Shown piece by piece: positions 48,801-58,019 of a stretch of 64,000 nucleotides of DNA. The position numbers and the translations under genes were made by a program. The stretch spans positions 5,210,501 to 5,274,500 of the forward strand of contig NZ_CP022372.1 of assembly GCF_002220095.1 (NCBI RefSeq), in the 5' to 3' direction. The stretch comes from Bosea sp. AS-1 (GTDB taxonomy: Bacteria > Pseudomonadota > Alphaproteobacteria > Rhizobiales > Beijerinckiaceae). The notes below the pieces were generated by a model, which was not told the DNA's origin, searched no databases, and saw nothing but the letters and a program-made list of their open reading frames with translations. Position 1 is the stretch's first letter. Each line of letters opens with the position of its first letter.

Positions 48801-50840
48801 TCAGCCGGGAATCCGCTCCCAATCCTTGAGCCAGGGCGCGGCCGAAGCATCGCTCGGCGCCCGCCAGTCGCCGCGCGGCGAGAGCGAGCCGCCGGAGGAG
48901 ACCTTCGGCCCATTCGGCACGGCCGAACGCTTGAACTGGCTGGTCTCGAAGAAGCGGCGGATGAAGACGCCGAGCCAGCGCTTGATGGTGGGCAGGTCGT
49001 AGGCGACGCGCTTGTCGGCCTCGATGTTCGGCGGCCATGCGCCCTTCGCGGCGTCGCTCCAGGCGTGCTCCGACAGGAAGGCGATCTTGCTCGGGCGGAA
49101 TCCGTAGCGCGTCGTGTAGAACAGGTTGAAGTCCTGCAGCGCATAGGGGCCGACGAAATCCTCGGTCTTCTGCGCCGGCTTGTCGCCCTCGCCCGGCACC
49201 AGTTCGGGCGAGATCTCGGTGGCGAGGATGTCGAGCATCACGGCCGAGGCTTCCGCACCGAAGCGATTGGACTGGGCGACCCAGCGGATCAGGTGCTGGA
49301 TCAGCGTCTTCGGCACCGAGCCGTTGACGTTGTAATGCGACATGTGGTCGCCGACGCCATAGGTGCACCAGCCGAGCGCCAGCTCCGAGAGATCGCCGGT
49401 GCCCATCACCAGCGCATTGTGCCGGTTGGCCAGGCGGAAGAGCACGGAGGTGCGCGCGCCGGCCTGCACGTTTTCAAAAGTAATATCGTAGACGGGCTCG
49501 CCCTTCGCGAAGGGGTGGCCGATATCGACCAGCATCTGCCGGCAGGCCGGCGTCATGTCGATTTCCTCGGCGCTGACGCCGAGTGCCCGCATCAGCCGCC
49601 AGGCATTGTCCTTGGTGTCCTTGCTGGTGGCGAAGGCCGGCAGCGTATAGGCGAGGATGTTTTCGCGCGGCAGGCCCAGCGCATCGAAGGTATGGGCCGC
49701 GACGATCAGCGCCTGCGTCGAATCGAGGCCCCCCGAGACGCCGATCACCACCTTGTCGATGCGCGTGCTTTCCAGCCGCTTGCGCAGGCCGTGCGACTGG
49801 ATGTTGTAGGCCTCGAAGCAGAGCTCGTTCAGCCTGGCATCGTCGCTCGGCACGAAGGGGAAGCGCTCGACCGCGCGCGCCAGCCCGAGATCGCTCTGGC
49901 GATCCGGATCGAGCGCGAACTCGACGCGGCGGAAATTCAGCCTGTCGCGATGCATGTCGATGCTGTCGCCAAAGGTGTTCTGGCGGATGCGGTCCATCGC
50001 CAGCCGCTCGAGGTCGATATCGGCGAGGATGAGCTGCGGCTCGGCGGCGAAACGTTCGGCTTCGGCCAGGAGTGCGCCGTTCTCGTAGATCATCGCCTGC
50101 CCGTCCCAGGCGAGGTCCGTGGTCGATTCGCCCGTGCCCGCGGCCGAATAGGCATAGGCCGCGATGCAGCGCCCTGAATGGGCCTTGCAAAGAGCGTGGC
50201 GCCATTCCGACTTGCCGATAGTGACATTACTGGCGGAGAGGTTCAGCAGCAGCGTCGCGCCGGCGAGCGCGGCATAGGAGGAAGGCGGGATCGGCGTCCA
50301 GACATCCTCGCAGATCTCCATATGGACGGTGAGATCCGGGATATCGGTCGCCGCCAGCAGGATGTCCGTGCCGAAAGGCACTTCCTGCCCGCAGAGCTCG
50401 ATATAGAGCGCGCCGGCGCGCTCGCCCGAGGCGAACTGGCGGCGCTCGTAGAATTCGCGGTAGTTCGGCAGATAGGTTTTTGGCACCGCGGCGAGGATGC
50501 GGCCGCGATGGACGGCGACGGCGCAGTTGAACAATCGCCCATCGACCCTGAGCGGCGCACCGACGACGGCGATGCAGCTGAGCGTGCGGGTCTCCTCGAC
50601 GAGACGAGCGAGCGCATCGCGCACCGCATCGAGCAGCGCGTTCTGCTGCAGCAGGTCGTCGATGGCGTAGGCGCTGAGGCCGAGCTCGGGAAAGAGGCAG
50701 AGCGCGGCGCCGCCCTCATCCGCCCGGCGCAGCAACGCGACGGTCTCTGCCAGGTTGAAGGCAGGATCGGCCACCTTCAGCCGTGGCGCGGCGCAGGCAA
50801 TGCGGACGAGGCCCTGGGCGTAGATGTTGCGGAAGCTCAT
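48801..50840 (-). CDS. nadE: Glutamine-dependent NAD(+) synthetase
   Basis: Makes NAD from deamido-NAD using ATP and ammonia drawn from glutamine; last step of NAD synthesis. The 679-residue chain joins a nitrilase-type glutaminase domain (Glu in [10 protein letters not shown] about 48, Lys in [13 protein letters not shown] about 125, Cys in MEICEDVW about 180) to a synthetase domain with the P-loop [11 protein letters not shown] (about 370). Length and order match the long, glutamine-using NadE of actinobacteria and proteobacteria. No operon partner; the EutC gene upstream ends 43 bases before its start. Confidence 0.96.
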   Translation of the reverse strand: MSFRNIYAQGLVRIACAAPRLKVADPAFNLAETVALLRRADEGGAALCLFPELGLSAYAIDDLLQQNALLDAVRDALARLVEETRTLSCIAVVGAPLRVDGRLFNCAVAVHRGRILAAVPKTYLPNYREFYERRQFASGERAGALYIELCGQEVPFGTDILLAATDIPDLTVHMEICEDVWTPIPPSSYAALAGATLLLNLSASNVTIGKSEWRHALCKAHSGRCIAAYAYSAAGTGESTTDLAWDGQAMIYENGALLAEAERFAAEPQLILADIDLERLAMDRIRQNTFGDSIDMHRDRLNFRRVEFALDPDRQSDLGLARAVERFPFVPSDDARLNELCFEAYNIQSHGLRKRLESTRIDKVVIGVSGGLDSTQALIVAAHTFDALGLPRENILAYTLPAFATSKDTKDNAWRLMRALGVSAEEIDMTPACRQMLVDIGHPFAKGEPVYDITFENVQAGARTSVLFRLANRHNALVMGTGDLSELALGWCTYGVGDHMSHYNVNGSVPKTLIQHLIRWVAQSNRFGAEASAVMLDILATEISPELVPGEGDKPAQKTEDFVGPYALQDFNLFYTTRYGFRPSKIAFLSEHAWSDAAKGAWPPNIEADKRVAYDLPTIKRWLGVFIRRFFETSQFKRSAVPNGPKVSSGGSLSPRGDWRAPSDASAAPWLKDWERIPG

Positions 50841-50882
50841 GGCGATCCCGTTGTGCCGAGGCGGACGGCCAAGGCCTGCCGC

Positions 50883-51752
50883 TTATCGCGCAAGCGGGGT
50901 GGCAGGGGCAAGGGGATCGTCCGATCCGTCTCCGGAGGCCGGGCCGGCCGTCACAGCGGTCCTGGCGGCAGCCGGGACCTCGAATGCGGCCTCGCTCTCA
51001 TCCTTCAATGCCACGCCCGTCAGCGAGCGGCTGATCGCTTGATCGATCAGCCAGGCGAGTTTGAACGCGGCCGCCGCGGCATCGAGCCCGCCCGGACGGA
51101 TGTTCGAAATGCAGTTGCGCGACGCATCGGCCAGCCCCGGCCGTGGGCCGAACGTCAGGTAGGCCCCCAGCGAATCCGGGGAAGAGAGGCCGGGGCGCTC
51201 CCCGATCAGCACGGCGACGACGCGTGCGCCCAGAGCCTGCGCAATCTCGTCTCCGAGCGCGACGCGGGCCTGGGCCGCGATCACGATCGGCGCCAAGGCC
51301 AGTCCCTGGCGCTGCAGGAAAGGCAGCAGCGCCGCGATCAGGGCCACGGCGTTCTGGTGCACCGCGGTGGAGGACAGCCCGTCGGCGACCACGATGGCGA
51401 GATCGGCGCGGCCCCGGGCCGTCTTCAGCACGGACAGGCTCTCCGGCGACAGGCTTCGTCCGAGATCCGGGCGTCGCAGATAGTTGGCTCGCGAGCGGGC
51501 CGCGCTCTCGACGAGCACCGTCTCCAGCTCCAGCGCCGCGAGCCCCGCCACGATCCCGGCCGGCTGGAACGGCGTGTGCACGGCATCGCGCGCCTGGGCA
51601 TGGGCGAGGCCGAAACGCAGCACTTCGCGCGTCGGCAGCGATGCACCGGCGCGGCCGAGCGCGATGCGGGCCGGCGTCAGCCGCGCGAGCTCGGCGAAAC
51701 GTCCGGCCGGCGAAACGGCCCTGCGGTCGTCGCCTGCGCCACCTCCACTCAC
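50883..51752 (-). CDS. eutC: Ethanolamine ammonia-lyase small subunit
   Basis: With EutB forms the adenosylcobalamin-dependent enzyme that splits ethanolamine into acetaldehyde and ammonia. The 289-residue protein has family landmarks ARIALGRAGASLPTREVLRF (about 29-48), AHAQARDAVH (about 50), VVADGLSSTAVHQNA (about 122-136), GERPGLSSPDSLGAYLTF (about 186-203) and SNIRPGGL (about 218). The C-terminal 30 residues are a low-complexity tail. The start is GTG at 51752, overlapping the eutB stop (GTGA), so the subunits are translated in step. No microcompartment genes accompany the pair. Confidence 0.95.
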   Translation of the reverse strand: MSGGGAGDDRRAVSPAGRFAELARLTPARIALGRAGASLPTREVLRFGLAHAQARDAVHTPFQPAGIVAGLAALELETVLVESAARSRANYLRRPDLGRSLSPESLSVLKTARGRADLAIVVADGLSSTAVHQNAVALIAALLPFLQRQGLALAPIVIAAQARVALGDEIAQALGARVVAVLIGERPGLSSPDSLGAYLTFGPRPGLADASRNCISNIRPGGLDAAAAAFKLAWLIDQAISRSLTGVALKDESEAAFEVPAAARTAVTAGPASGDGSDDPLAPATPLAR

Positions 51753-53137
51753 GCGGCCCGCCCCCGAATGGCGGCCAGCAGGGCCTGCCCGCCCTGGCCC
51801 GCGCTCAATCGCCCGGCCGCATCGACGATGTCCATGCGCCGCAGCCAGTCCTCGAATTCCGGCGCCCGCTTCAGGCCGAGCACCTCGCGAATGTAGAGCT
51901 GGTCGTGAAAGGAGGTGGACTGGTAGTTCAGCATCACATCGTCGGAGCCCGGAACGCCCATGATGAAGTTGACGCCCGCCGTGCCAAGCAGTGTCAGCAA
52001 GGTATCCATGTCGTCCTGGTCCGCCTCGGCATGGTTGGTGTAGCAGATGTCGCAGCCCATCGGCACGCCCAGCAGCTTGCCGCAGAAATGATCCTCCAGC
52101 CCGGCCCGGATGATCTGCTTGCCATCATAGAGGTATTCCGGGCCGATGAAGCCGACGACCGTGTTGACCAGCAAGGGCTCGTAGGCACGGCAGACGGCAT
52201 AGGCCCTCGCCTCGAGCGTCTGCTGGTCGACCCCATGATGGGCGTTGGCCGAGAGGGCCGAACCCTGCCCCGTCTCGAAATACATGACGTTGTCGCCGAC
52301 CGTGCCGCGCTTCAGCGAGCGGCCGGCTTCCAGCCCTTCCTGCAGCAGCGCGAGCGTGACGCCGAAGGAGGCGTTGGCTGCCTGCGTGCCCGCGACGGAC
52401 TGGAAGACGAGATCGACCGGGGCACCCTGCTCGATCAGCGCGATCGAGGAGGTGACATGGGTCAGGATGCAGCCCTGCGTCGGAATCGCGAAGCGGGCGA
52501 TCATTTCGTCGAGAAGGCGCAGCAGATCGCCGATGCGCCCCAGGCTGTCGGAGGCCGGGTTGATCCCGATCACCGCATCGCCGCAGCCATAGGACAGCCC
52601 GTCGATGGTCGAGGCGAGAATGCCGGCGACATCGTCGGTCGGGTGGTTAGGCTGGATGCGCACGGCGAGCCGTCCGGGCAGGCCGAGCGTGTCACGAAAC
52701 CGCGTCACGACCCGGCATTTGCGCGCGACCAGGATCAAATCCTGGTTGCGCATCAGCTTGGACACCGCCGCCGCCATCTCCGGCGTGATGCCCGGCGACA
52801 ATTTCGCCAGCGTTTCGGTCGTCGTGGTGTCGGCGCAGAGCCAGTCGCGAAACTCCCCCACGGTCAGCGAGGCGACGGGCGCGAAGGCGGTCGCATCGTG
52901 CCCATCGACGATGAGGCGCGTGACCTCGTCCTCCTCATAGGGGATCAGCGCCTCGTGCAGGAAGGTGCGCAGGGGCAGGTCGGCGAGCGCTATCCGCGCC
53001 GCCATCATCTCCTCCATGCTGGCGGCGGCCAGCCCGGCGAGCTGATCGCCCGAGCGCAGCGGCGTCGCCTTCGCCAGCAACGCCCTGAGGTCGTCGAAGG
53101 CATAGGTCTGTCGGCCGAGCGCGACGCGATACACCAT
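51749..53137 (-). CDS. eutB: Ethanolamine ammonia-lyase large subunit
   Basis: Catalytic subunit of ethanolamine ammonia-lyase, 462 residues forming a TIM barrel that holds the substrate and, with EutC, adenosylcobalamin. Family landmarks are RIQPNHPTDDVAGI (about 182), GYGCGDAVIGINPASD-like text (reads LSYGCGDAVIGINPASDS, about 203-220), YFETGQGSALSANAHHGVDQ (shown in part, about 295-312), MGCDICYTNHAEADQDDMD (about 367-385) and MGVPGSDDVMLNYQST (about 402-417). Start ATG at 53137 with AGGAGG eight bases upstream. The neighbours do not include eutA, eutL or eutD, so acetaldehyde must be handled by unlinked enzymes or by the nearby oxidoreductase. Confidence 0.96.
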   Translation of the reverse strand: MVYRVALGRQTYAFDDLRALLAKATPLRSGDQLAGLAAASMEEMMAARIALADLPLRTFLHEALIPYEEDEVTRLIVDGHDATAFAPVASLTVGEFRDWLCADTTTTETLAKLSPGITPEMAAAVSKLMRNQDLILVARKCRVVTRFRDTLGLPGRLAVRIQPNHPTDDVAGILASTIDGLSYGCGDAVIGINPASDSLGRIGDLLRLLDEMIARFAIPTQGCILTHVTSSIALIEQGAPVDLVFQSVAGTQAANASFGVTLALLQEGLEAGRSLKRGTVGDNVMYFETGQGSALSANAHHGVDQQTLEARAYAVCRAYEPLLVNTVVGFIGPEYLYDGKQIIRAGLEDHFCGKLLGVPMGCDICYTNHAEADQDDMDTLLTLLGTAGVNFIMGVPGSDDVMLNYQSTSFHDQLYIREVLGLKRAPEFEDWLRRMDIVDAAGRLSAGQGGQALLAAIRGRAA

Positions 53138-53377
53138 GGGCCGGACCTCCTGAGCGGGATAGCGCCACCGCGATTTGACCCCCACCGACGTCCACAGGCA
53201 AGCATCGGGCCGAAGCCCATGGCTCCACCCCGCCCGCGCACGCGTTTTCGTGCACGCCGCCCTGTTTCCGCGCACATCGCCCTTGGGGCTTTCGACGCAT
53301 TGCCGTGCCGCGCCATGGGCATTATCGCTCGAAAGGCAGACAGAACGGGATCAGCCCGCCGCAAAACGGGAAACGCC

Positions 53378-55021
53378 ATGCCCAACGCCCAGACCGCCGA
53401 CCGCCGCCTGATCGGCACCTTCGACTATGTCGTCATCGGTGCGGGCTCGGCCGGCAGCGTCGTCGCCAACCGGCTCTCGGCCGATCCCGACACCAAGGTC
53501 CTGCTGCTGGAGGCCGGCGGCAAGGACGACTGGATCTGGTTCCACATCCCGGTCGGTTATCTCTTCGCCATCGGCAATCCGCGCGCCGACTGGATGTTCC
53601 AGACCGAGCCGCAGGCCGGGCTCGGCGGCCGGGCGCTGGCCTATCCGCGCGGCAAGGTCGTCGGCGGCTCCTCGGCGATCAACGCCATGGTCTATATGCG
53701 CGGCCAGGCGGCCGACTATGACGGCTGGCGCCAGCTCGGCCTCACCGGCTGGGGCTGGGACGACGTTCTGCCCTATTTCCTCAAGCACGAGGACCATATC
53801 GCGCCGCCGCCCGGTGGCCTGCACAGGGCCGGCGGGGAATGGCGCGTCGAGCATCCGCGCGTGCGCTGGGCCATCCTCGACGCCATCCGCGATGCGGCCG
53901 AAGCCGCCGGCATTGCCAAGATCCCGGACTTCAACACCGGCGACAACACCGGCTCCTCCTATTTCCAGGTGAACCAGCGGCGCGGCCGACGCCTCTCGGC
54001 CTTCAACGCCTTCATCAAGCCGGTCGTCGACAAGCGCGACAATCTCCGGCTCGAGACGCGCGTCCATGTCGAGCGCATCGTCTTCGAGCACGGCCGGGCG
54101 AAGGCCGTCGAGTTCACCCATGGCACCGAAAAGCTGAGGGTCGAGATCCGCGGCGAGGTCGTGCTGTCGGCCGGCGCCGTCGCCTCGCCGCTGCTGCTCG
54201 AGCGCTCGGGCATCGGCGGTGGGGCGCGCCTGCAAGACCTCGGCATCGAGACGCTGGTGGATGCGCCCGGCGTCGGCGAGAACCTGCAGGACCATCTGCA
54301 GATCCGGCCGGTCTACAAGGTCCACGGCATCAGGACGCTGAACAGCGACTACGCCAAGCTCTGGCGCCGGCCCTTGATGGCGCTGGAATGGGCAGCATTG
54401 CGAACCGGCCCCCTGACCATGGCGCCCTCGCAGGTCGGCGCCTTCGCCAAATCCTCGCCGGACTATGCGACAGCGAACCTGCAATATCATTTCCAGCCAC
54501 TCTCCCTGGATAGCTGGGGATCGGGGCTGCACCCCTTCGATGCCTTCACCGCCAGCGTCTGCAATTTGCGGCCGACCAGCCGGGGCAGCATCCATCTGCG
54601 CTCTTCCGACCCCTACGACACGCCGGTGATCGCGCCGAACTATCTCGACACCGACGCCGACCGGCAGGTCGCGGTCGATGCACTGAAACTGACGCGGCGG
54701 ATCGTGGCGCAGGCGCCGCTCGCCCGCTACCGGCCCGAGGAATATCTGCCGGGCGAGGCCACCCAATCGGATGCCCAGATGCTGGAGGCTGCAGGCAAGC
54801 TCGGCACCACGATCTTCCACCCCGTCGGCACCGCGAAGATGGGCCGCGACGACGACCCGCGCGCCGTGCTCGACGGGCGGTTGAGGGTTCGCGGCGTCAG
54901 CGGGCTTCGCGTCATCGATGCCTCCGTGATGCCGACCATCACCTCCGGAAACACCGCCAATCCGACGATGATGATCGCGGAGAAGGGCGTGGCGATGCTC
55001 CTGGAAGACGCGCGAGCCTGA
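53378..55021 (+). CDS. GMC-family FAD-dependent oxidoreductase (choline/alcohol dehydrogenase-like)
   Basis: A 547-residue flavoprotein. FAD motif YVVIGAGSAGSVVANRLS (about 17-34); GMC signatures PRGKVVGGSSAINAMVYMRG (about 88-107) and AGAVASPLLLERSGIG (about 267-282); catalytic His/Asn region FHPVGTAKMG (about 483) and TSGNTANPTMMIAEKG (about 525-540). It resembles AlkJ- and choline-dehydrogenase-like enzymes that oxidise primary alcohols with quinone or another acceptor. The ATG at 53378 is used; the frame is open far upstream only as antisense of eutB. It diverges from eutBC with a 240-base gap. Choline or another amino-alcohol is a plausible substrate beside ethanolamine use, but unproven. 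Confidence 0.9.
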   Translation: MPNAQTADRRLIGTFDYVVIGAGSAGSVVANRLSADPDTKVLLLEAGGKDDWIWFHIPVGYLFAIGNPRADWMFQTEPQAGLGGRALAYPRGKVVGGSSAINAMVYMRGQAADYDGWRQLGLTGWGWDDVLPYFLKHEDHIAPPPGGLHRAGGEWRVEHPRVRWAILDAIRDAAEAAGIAKIPDFNTGDNTGSSYFQVNQRRGRRLSAFNAFIKPVVDKRDNLRLETRVHVERIVFEHGRAKAVEFTHGTEKLRVEIRGEVVLSAGAVASPLLLERSGIGGGARLQDLGIETLVDAPGVGENLQDHLQIRPVYKVHGIRTLNSDYAKLWRRPLMALEWAALRTGPLTMAPSQVGAFAKSSPDYATANLQYHFQPLSLDSWGSGLHPFDAFTASVCNLRPTSRGSIHLRSSDPYDTPVIAPNYLDTDADRQVAVDALKLTRRIVAQAPLARYRPEEYLPGEATQSDAQMLEAAGKLGTTIFHPVGTAKMGRDDDPRAVLDGRLRVRGVSGLRVIDASVMPTITSGNTANPTMMIAEKGVAMLLEDARA

Positions 55022-55079
55022 GCAGCCAGCTCGTCGCTGCGCTACATGGCCGGCTTTGAAACGCCACAAATCCGGACCT

Positions 55080-55622
55080 ATGTATCGCTCTGCGATGTCT
55101 GACCCCTTTCCGCCCCCGCCCGCCCCGGAGCGCGGCCCGCTCATTCGCGGTCTGCTTGCGACGCTGCGCGCCGTCCTCACCGTCTTCATCGTCCTCGACG
55201 AGTTGCTGCGGCCGCTCTACCGCCCGCTGATCCGCAGGCTCGCCGGCTTGCGCATCATGCGCAGGCTGGAGGAGACGGTCGCCCGCTTGCCGCGGCCGCT
55301 CGTCCTGCTGGCGCTGGCCGTCCCCTTCGCCATCGCCGAACCACTGAAGCTTGTCGGCCTCCTGCTGTTCGCGGATGGGCGGTTCTGGGCCGGGCTCGTG
55401 GTGACGGCCTTCGCGCATCTGATGAGCTTCGTCTTCGTGGAGCGCATCTATCATGCCGGGCGCGAGAAGCTCCTGACCTACCGCTGGTTCGCCTGGATCA
55501 TGGGGCAGGTGGTGCGCGTGCGCGACCGGGTGCTCGGCTGGGTCAGGGCGACATCGGCCTATGGCTTCGCGATGCGGACGCGCGATGCGGCGCGGCGCTG
55601 GTGGCGCACCATGCTGGCCTGA
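55080..55622 (+). CDS. Hypothetical membrane-associated protein
   Basis: A 180-residue protein of unknown function. A proline-rich start (SDPFPPPPAPERGP) precedes an amphipathic region with LLATLRAVLTVFIVLDELLRPLY (shown in part), then two hydrophobic segments (PLVLLALAVPFAIAEPLKLVGLLLF and FWAGLVVTAFAHLMSFVFVERIY, positions about 75-130). The C-terminus is very basic. The layout resembles small alphaproteobacterial proteins of two-helix type that have no assigned role. ATGs at 55080 and 55095 are both possible starts. It follows the GMC oxidoreductase by 58 bases and is convergent with the MFS gene. Confidence 0.75.
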   Translation: MYRSAMSDPFPPPPAPERGPLIRGLLATLRAVLTVFIVLDELLRPLYRPLIRRLAGLRIMRRLEETVARLPRPLVLLALAVPFAIAEPLKLVGLLLFADGRFWAGLVVTAFAHLMSFVFVERIYHAGREKLLTYRWFAWIMGQVVRVRDRVLGWVRATSAYGFAMRTRDAARRWWRTMLA

Positions 55623-55631
55623 AGCCCGGCC

Positions 55632-56846
55632 TCAGGCGGGCCGACTGCGGGCGAGCACGAAGAGCGCCGCGGCCGCCAGCGCCGAAAACCCGACCAGCAC
55701 CAGCGTCGAGAGCACGACGCCGCCGCGCTCCAGCGAAACGGCGAAGACCAGCGGCGCCGCCGCCTTGATCACGAGGCCGGGTGCTGAGAGCCGGCCCATC
55801 ATCGCGCCGAAGCCGACGGGGCCGAAGAGCTGCAGCGGCACCGTGCCGCGCACGATCGAGCTCAACCCCATGCTGATGCCGAAGGCGACGGCGAAGGCGC
55901 CGGCAACGACCGGCAGCCCCCCACCCGCCAGCAGGAGCAGCAGGCCGATCGGCATCAGGCAGGCGGAGACCCAGGCCGTCGTGACCGGCGGCACGGCGCG
56001 GCCGAACAGCATCTCGACCAGCCGTCCCGCGACCTGCGAGGGTCCCAGCATCGCGCCGATGCCGACGGCGACGGAGGCGGCGAGGCCGAAGCCCCGCAGC
56101 AGCGTCAGCATGTGCACGGCCATCGCCGAGACGACGAAGCCCTGCAGCGAGAAGGCGAAGGCCAGCAGCAGGAAGGACCGGCGCCGCTCCGCGCCCTGCA
56201 GATAGGCGGCCTCCGGCGGCGGCTCCGCGACCGCCTGCGCGGCGGCGGACGCCACCAGCCGACGCACGCGCCCCGGCAGGAAGGCGAGGTGCAGCGGCAC
56301 GCAGACGAGAAGCTGCGACAGGCCGTAAAGCCGGTAGACCCCGCGCCAGTCGAGCAGGCCGAGCAAGGCGCTGGTCAGGGGCCAGAACAGGGTCGAGGCG
56401 AAGCCGCCGATCAGAGTGAGCTGGCTGATGGCGCGCCGGGCCTGGCTGCCCCGCGCCTGCGTCAGCGCCGCGAAGGCCGCATCGTAGAACACGGCGGTCG
56501 TCACCGCTTGCAGCGCCACCATCGCCGCGATGTAGCTGGCGAGGCCGCGCGCCTCGGCCAGCGCCAGCAGCGACAGGCCCGCCAGCGCCGAGCCCAGCGT
56601 CATCACCAGCCGCGTGCCATAGCGGTCGATCAGGCCGCCCGTGACGGGTGCGACAGCGCCGCCGAGCAACAGCCCGACGGCAAAGCCGCCAAAAGTCCAT
56701 TCCGGCGCCCAGCCGAACTCGGTCGTGATGCGTGGCGCCAGCACGGTGAAGGCATAATAGAGGGCGCCATAGCCGAAGATCTGCGTCACGCCGAGCGCCG
56801 GGATCAGCAGCGGTCCGCCCGGCCGGAACAGATGGGGAGAAGGCAC
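55632..56846 (-). CDS. MFS transporter
   Basis: Inner-membrane major facilitator of 404 residues with 12 hydrophobic segments. It has the helix 2-3 loop motif GLIDRYGTRLVMTLGSAL (about 71-88) and a symmetric second half after a short cytoplasmic linker (AQAVAEPPPEAAYLQGAERRR, about 193-213, shown in part). The LGVTQIFGYGALYYAFTVLAP start resembles monocarboxylate- and arabinose-efflux-type members. The start is GTG at 56846, preceded by GAAGAGG. The substrate is unknown. A palindromic repeat lies just upstream. Confidence 0.88.
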   Translation of the reverse strand: MPSPHLFRPGGPLLIPALGVTQIFGYGALYYAFTVLAPRITTEFGWAPEWTFGGFAVGLLLGGAVAPVTGGLIDRYGTRLVMTLGSALAGLSLLALAEARGLASYIAAMVALQAVTTAVFYDAAFAALTQARGSQARRAISQLTLIGGFASTLFWPLTSALLGLLDWRGVYRLYGLSQLLVCVPLHLAFLPGRVRRLVASAAAQAVAEPPPEAAYLQGAERRRSFLLLAFAFSLQGFVVSAMAVHMLTLLRGFGLAASVAVGIGAMLGPSQVAGRLVEMLFGRAVPPVTTAWVSACLMPIGLLLLLAGGGLPVVAGAFAVAFGISMGLSSIVRGTVPLQLFGPVGFGAMMGRLSAPGLVIKAAAPLVFAVSLERGGVVLSTLVLVGFSALAAAALFVLARSRPA

Positions 56847-56860
56847 GCCTGTCGGCCTCT

Positions 56861-56961
56861 TCTAGAGCATTTTCGAGCGAAGCGGAGACCGGTTCGCGTG
56901 AAGAAAATGCGATAAAACAAGAGCCTAGTGTCGCTTCGCGATTCAGGGAATTGCGAAACGA
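56861..56961. repeat. Hyphomicrobiales palindromic element plus second inverted repeat
   Basis: GCATTTTC (56868-56875) pairs with GAAAATGC (56903-56910), with inner pairing CGAA (56878-56881) to TTCG (56893-56896). The text GAGCATTTTCGAGCGAAG...ACCGGTTCGCGTGAAGAAAATGCGAT is one I know as a dispersed intergenic repeat in this order (RPE-like). A second fold, TTCGCGATT (56935-56943) with AATTGCGAA (56949-56957), follows and could end the leftward hydroxyacid dehydrogenase... it lies just past that gene's stop at 56964. Confidence 0.75.
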
Positions 56962-56963
56962 CC

Positions 56964-57935
56964 CTAGACGAGCCCGTTCCGGAGGTCGGTGTCGCCGCGC
57001 GCCAACCGGTCGAGGTTGTCGAGGAGGATATCGACGACATTGCTTTCGTAGAGCCGCGTCTCGCCGGCGCTGTGCGGCGTGACGATCACCTGAGGCATCC
57101 GCCAGAATGGCGAAGCCGAGGGCAGCGGCTCGTCATGGAAGCAGTCGAGCCCGGCGCCGGCGATCCCGCCGCCAGCCAGCGCACCGAGCAGCGCCTCCTC
57201 GTCGACGACCTTGCCGCGCGCGACATTGACCAGATAGGCGGAAGGCTTCATCGCGCCGAGGATGCGGGCATCGATCAGCCCTTCAGTCTCCGGGGTGAGC
57301 GGGCAGGTCAGGGCGACGAAATCGGCCTGCGCCACGACCTCGGCGAGGCGGTCCGGCCTGACGATCTCCTGGACATGCGGATGCGCCTCCGGATTGCGGC
57401 GCACGCCGATGACGTGCATGTCGAAGGCGGAGGCCAGCTTCGCCAGCCTCAACCCGATGCGGCCGAGGCCGACGATGACCAGCGTCTTGCCGCCGAGTTC
57501 GTCCTCGCGCCGGGCGCGATCGCCGATCATCGGGCGCCAATGCCGGGCGGTCTGGTTGTCGCGGCCGAAATGAAGCTGGCGGGCCAGCGCGAGGATCAGC
57601 GACATCGCATGCTCGGCCACCGCCCGCTCATTGCCGCCCTGGGCGCTCGCCAACCTGACACCGGCCTGCGCCAGCGCCGCCTTGTCGAACTGGTCGGTGC
57701 CGGCGCTGATCGACTGAATGAAGCGCAGCTTCGGCAAGCGGGGCAGCAGATCGTTGCGCCACAGGCCGGAGACGACCAGCACATCGGCTTCCGGCGCGCG
57801 CTCGCGCAGCTCGTCCAGGCTGCGCACCTCGAAGCTCTTTGCCGCCCGCCCCCGCGTCGCGAACTCGTCCTGCATCTGATAGGCGGCATGGGCGAAGCCG
57901 ATCGTCAGCTCGCGCTCCGCTGGCAAGAAAGTCAT
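56964..57935 (-). CDS. D-2-hydroxyacid dehydrogenase
   Basis: NAD(P)-dependent dehydrogenase of 323 residues, cytosolic. The nucleotide loop is VIVGLGRIGLRLA (about 152-164); catalytic residues are the Arg in NVARGKVVDEEAL (about 241), the Glu in CFHDEPLP (about 270) and the His in VTPHSAGETRLY (about 290). It resembles glyoxylate/hydroxypyruvate reductase-like members. I chose the ATG at 57935 because GGAGG lies ten bases before it; an ATG at 57944 is too close to that site, and the frame open to 58016 has no support. It follows cobC on the same strand with an 84-base gap. Confidence 0.9.
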   Translation of the reverse strand: MTFLPAERELTIGFAHAAYQMQDEFATRGRAAKSFEVRSLDELRERAPEADVLVVSGLWRNDLLPRLPKLRFIQSISAGTDQFDKAALAQAGVRLASAQGGNERAVAEHAMSLILALARQLHFGRDNQTARHWRPMIGDRARREDELGGKTLVIVGLGRIGLRLAKLASAFDMHVIGVRRNPEAHPHVQEIVRPDRLAEVVAQADFVALTCPLTPETEGLIDARILGAMKPSAYLVNVARGKVVDEEALLGALAGGGIAGAGLDCFHDEPLPSASPFWRMPQVIVTPHSAGETRLYESNVVDILLDNLDRLARGDTDLRNGLV

Positions 57936-58019
57936 GTCTTCCATTCCTCCCGAATCCGTATTTTCTGCGAGGTTAGACGGCGCACCGGTTCCTGTCCCCG
58001 CGCTCACCGCATGCAAGCT

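Noticed and set aside
51143..53377. A 745-codon upstream extension of the GMC oxidoreductase frame
   Set aside because: The extension is antisense to eutC and eutB and has no domain pattern. The flavoprotein's FAD motif begins 16 residues after the ATG at 53378.
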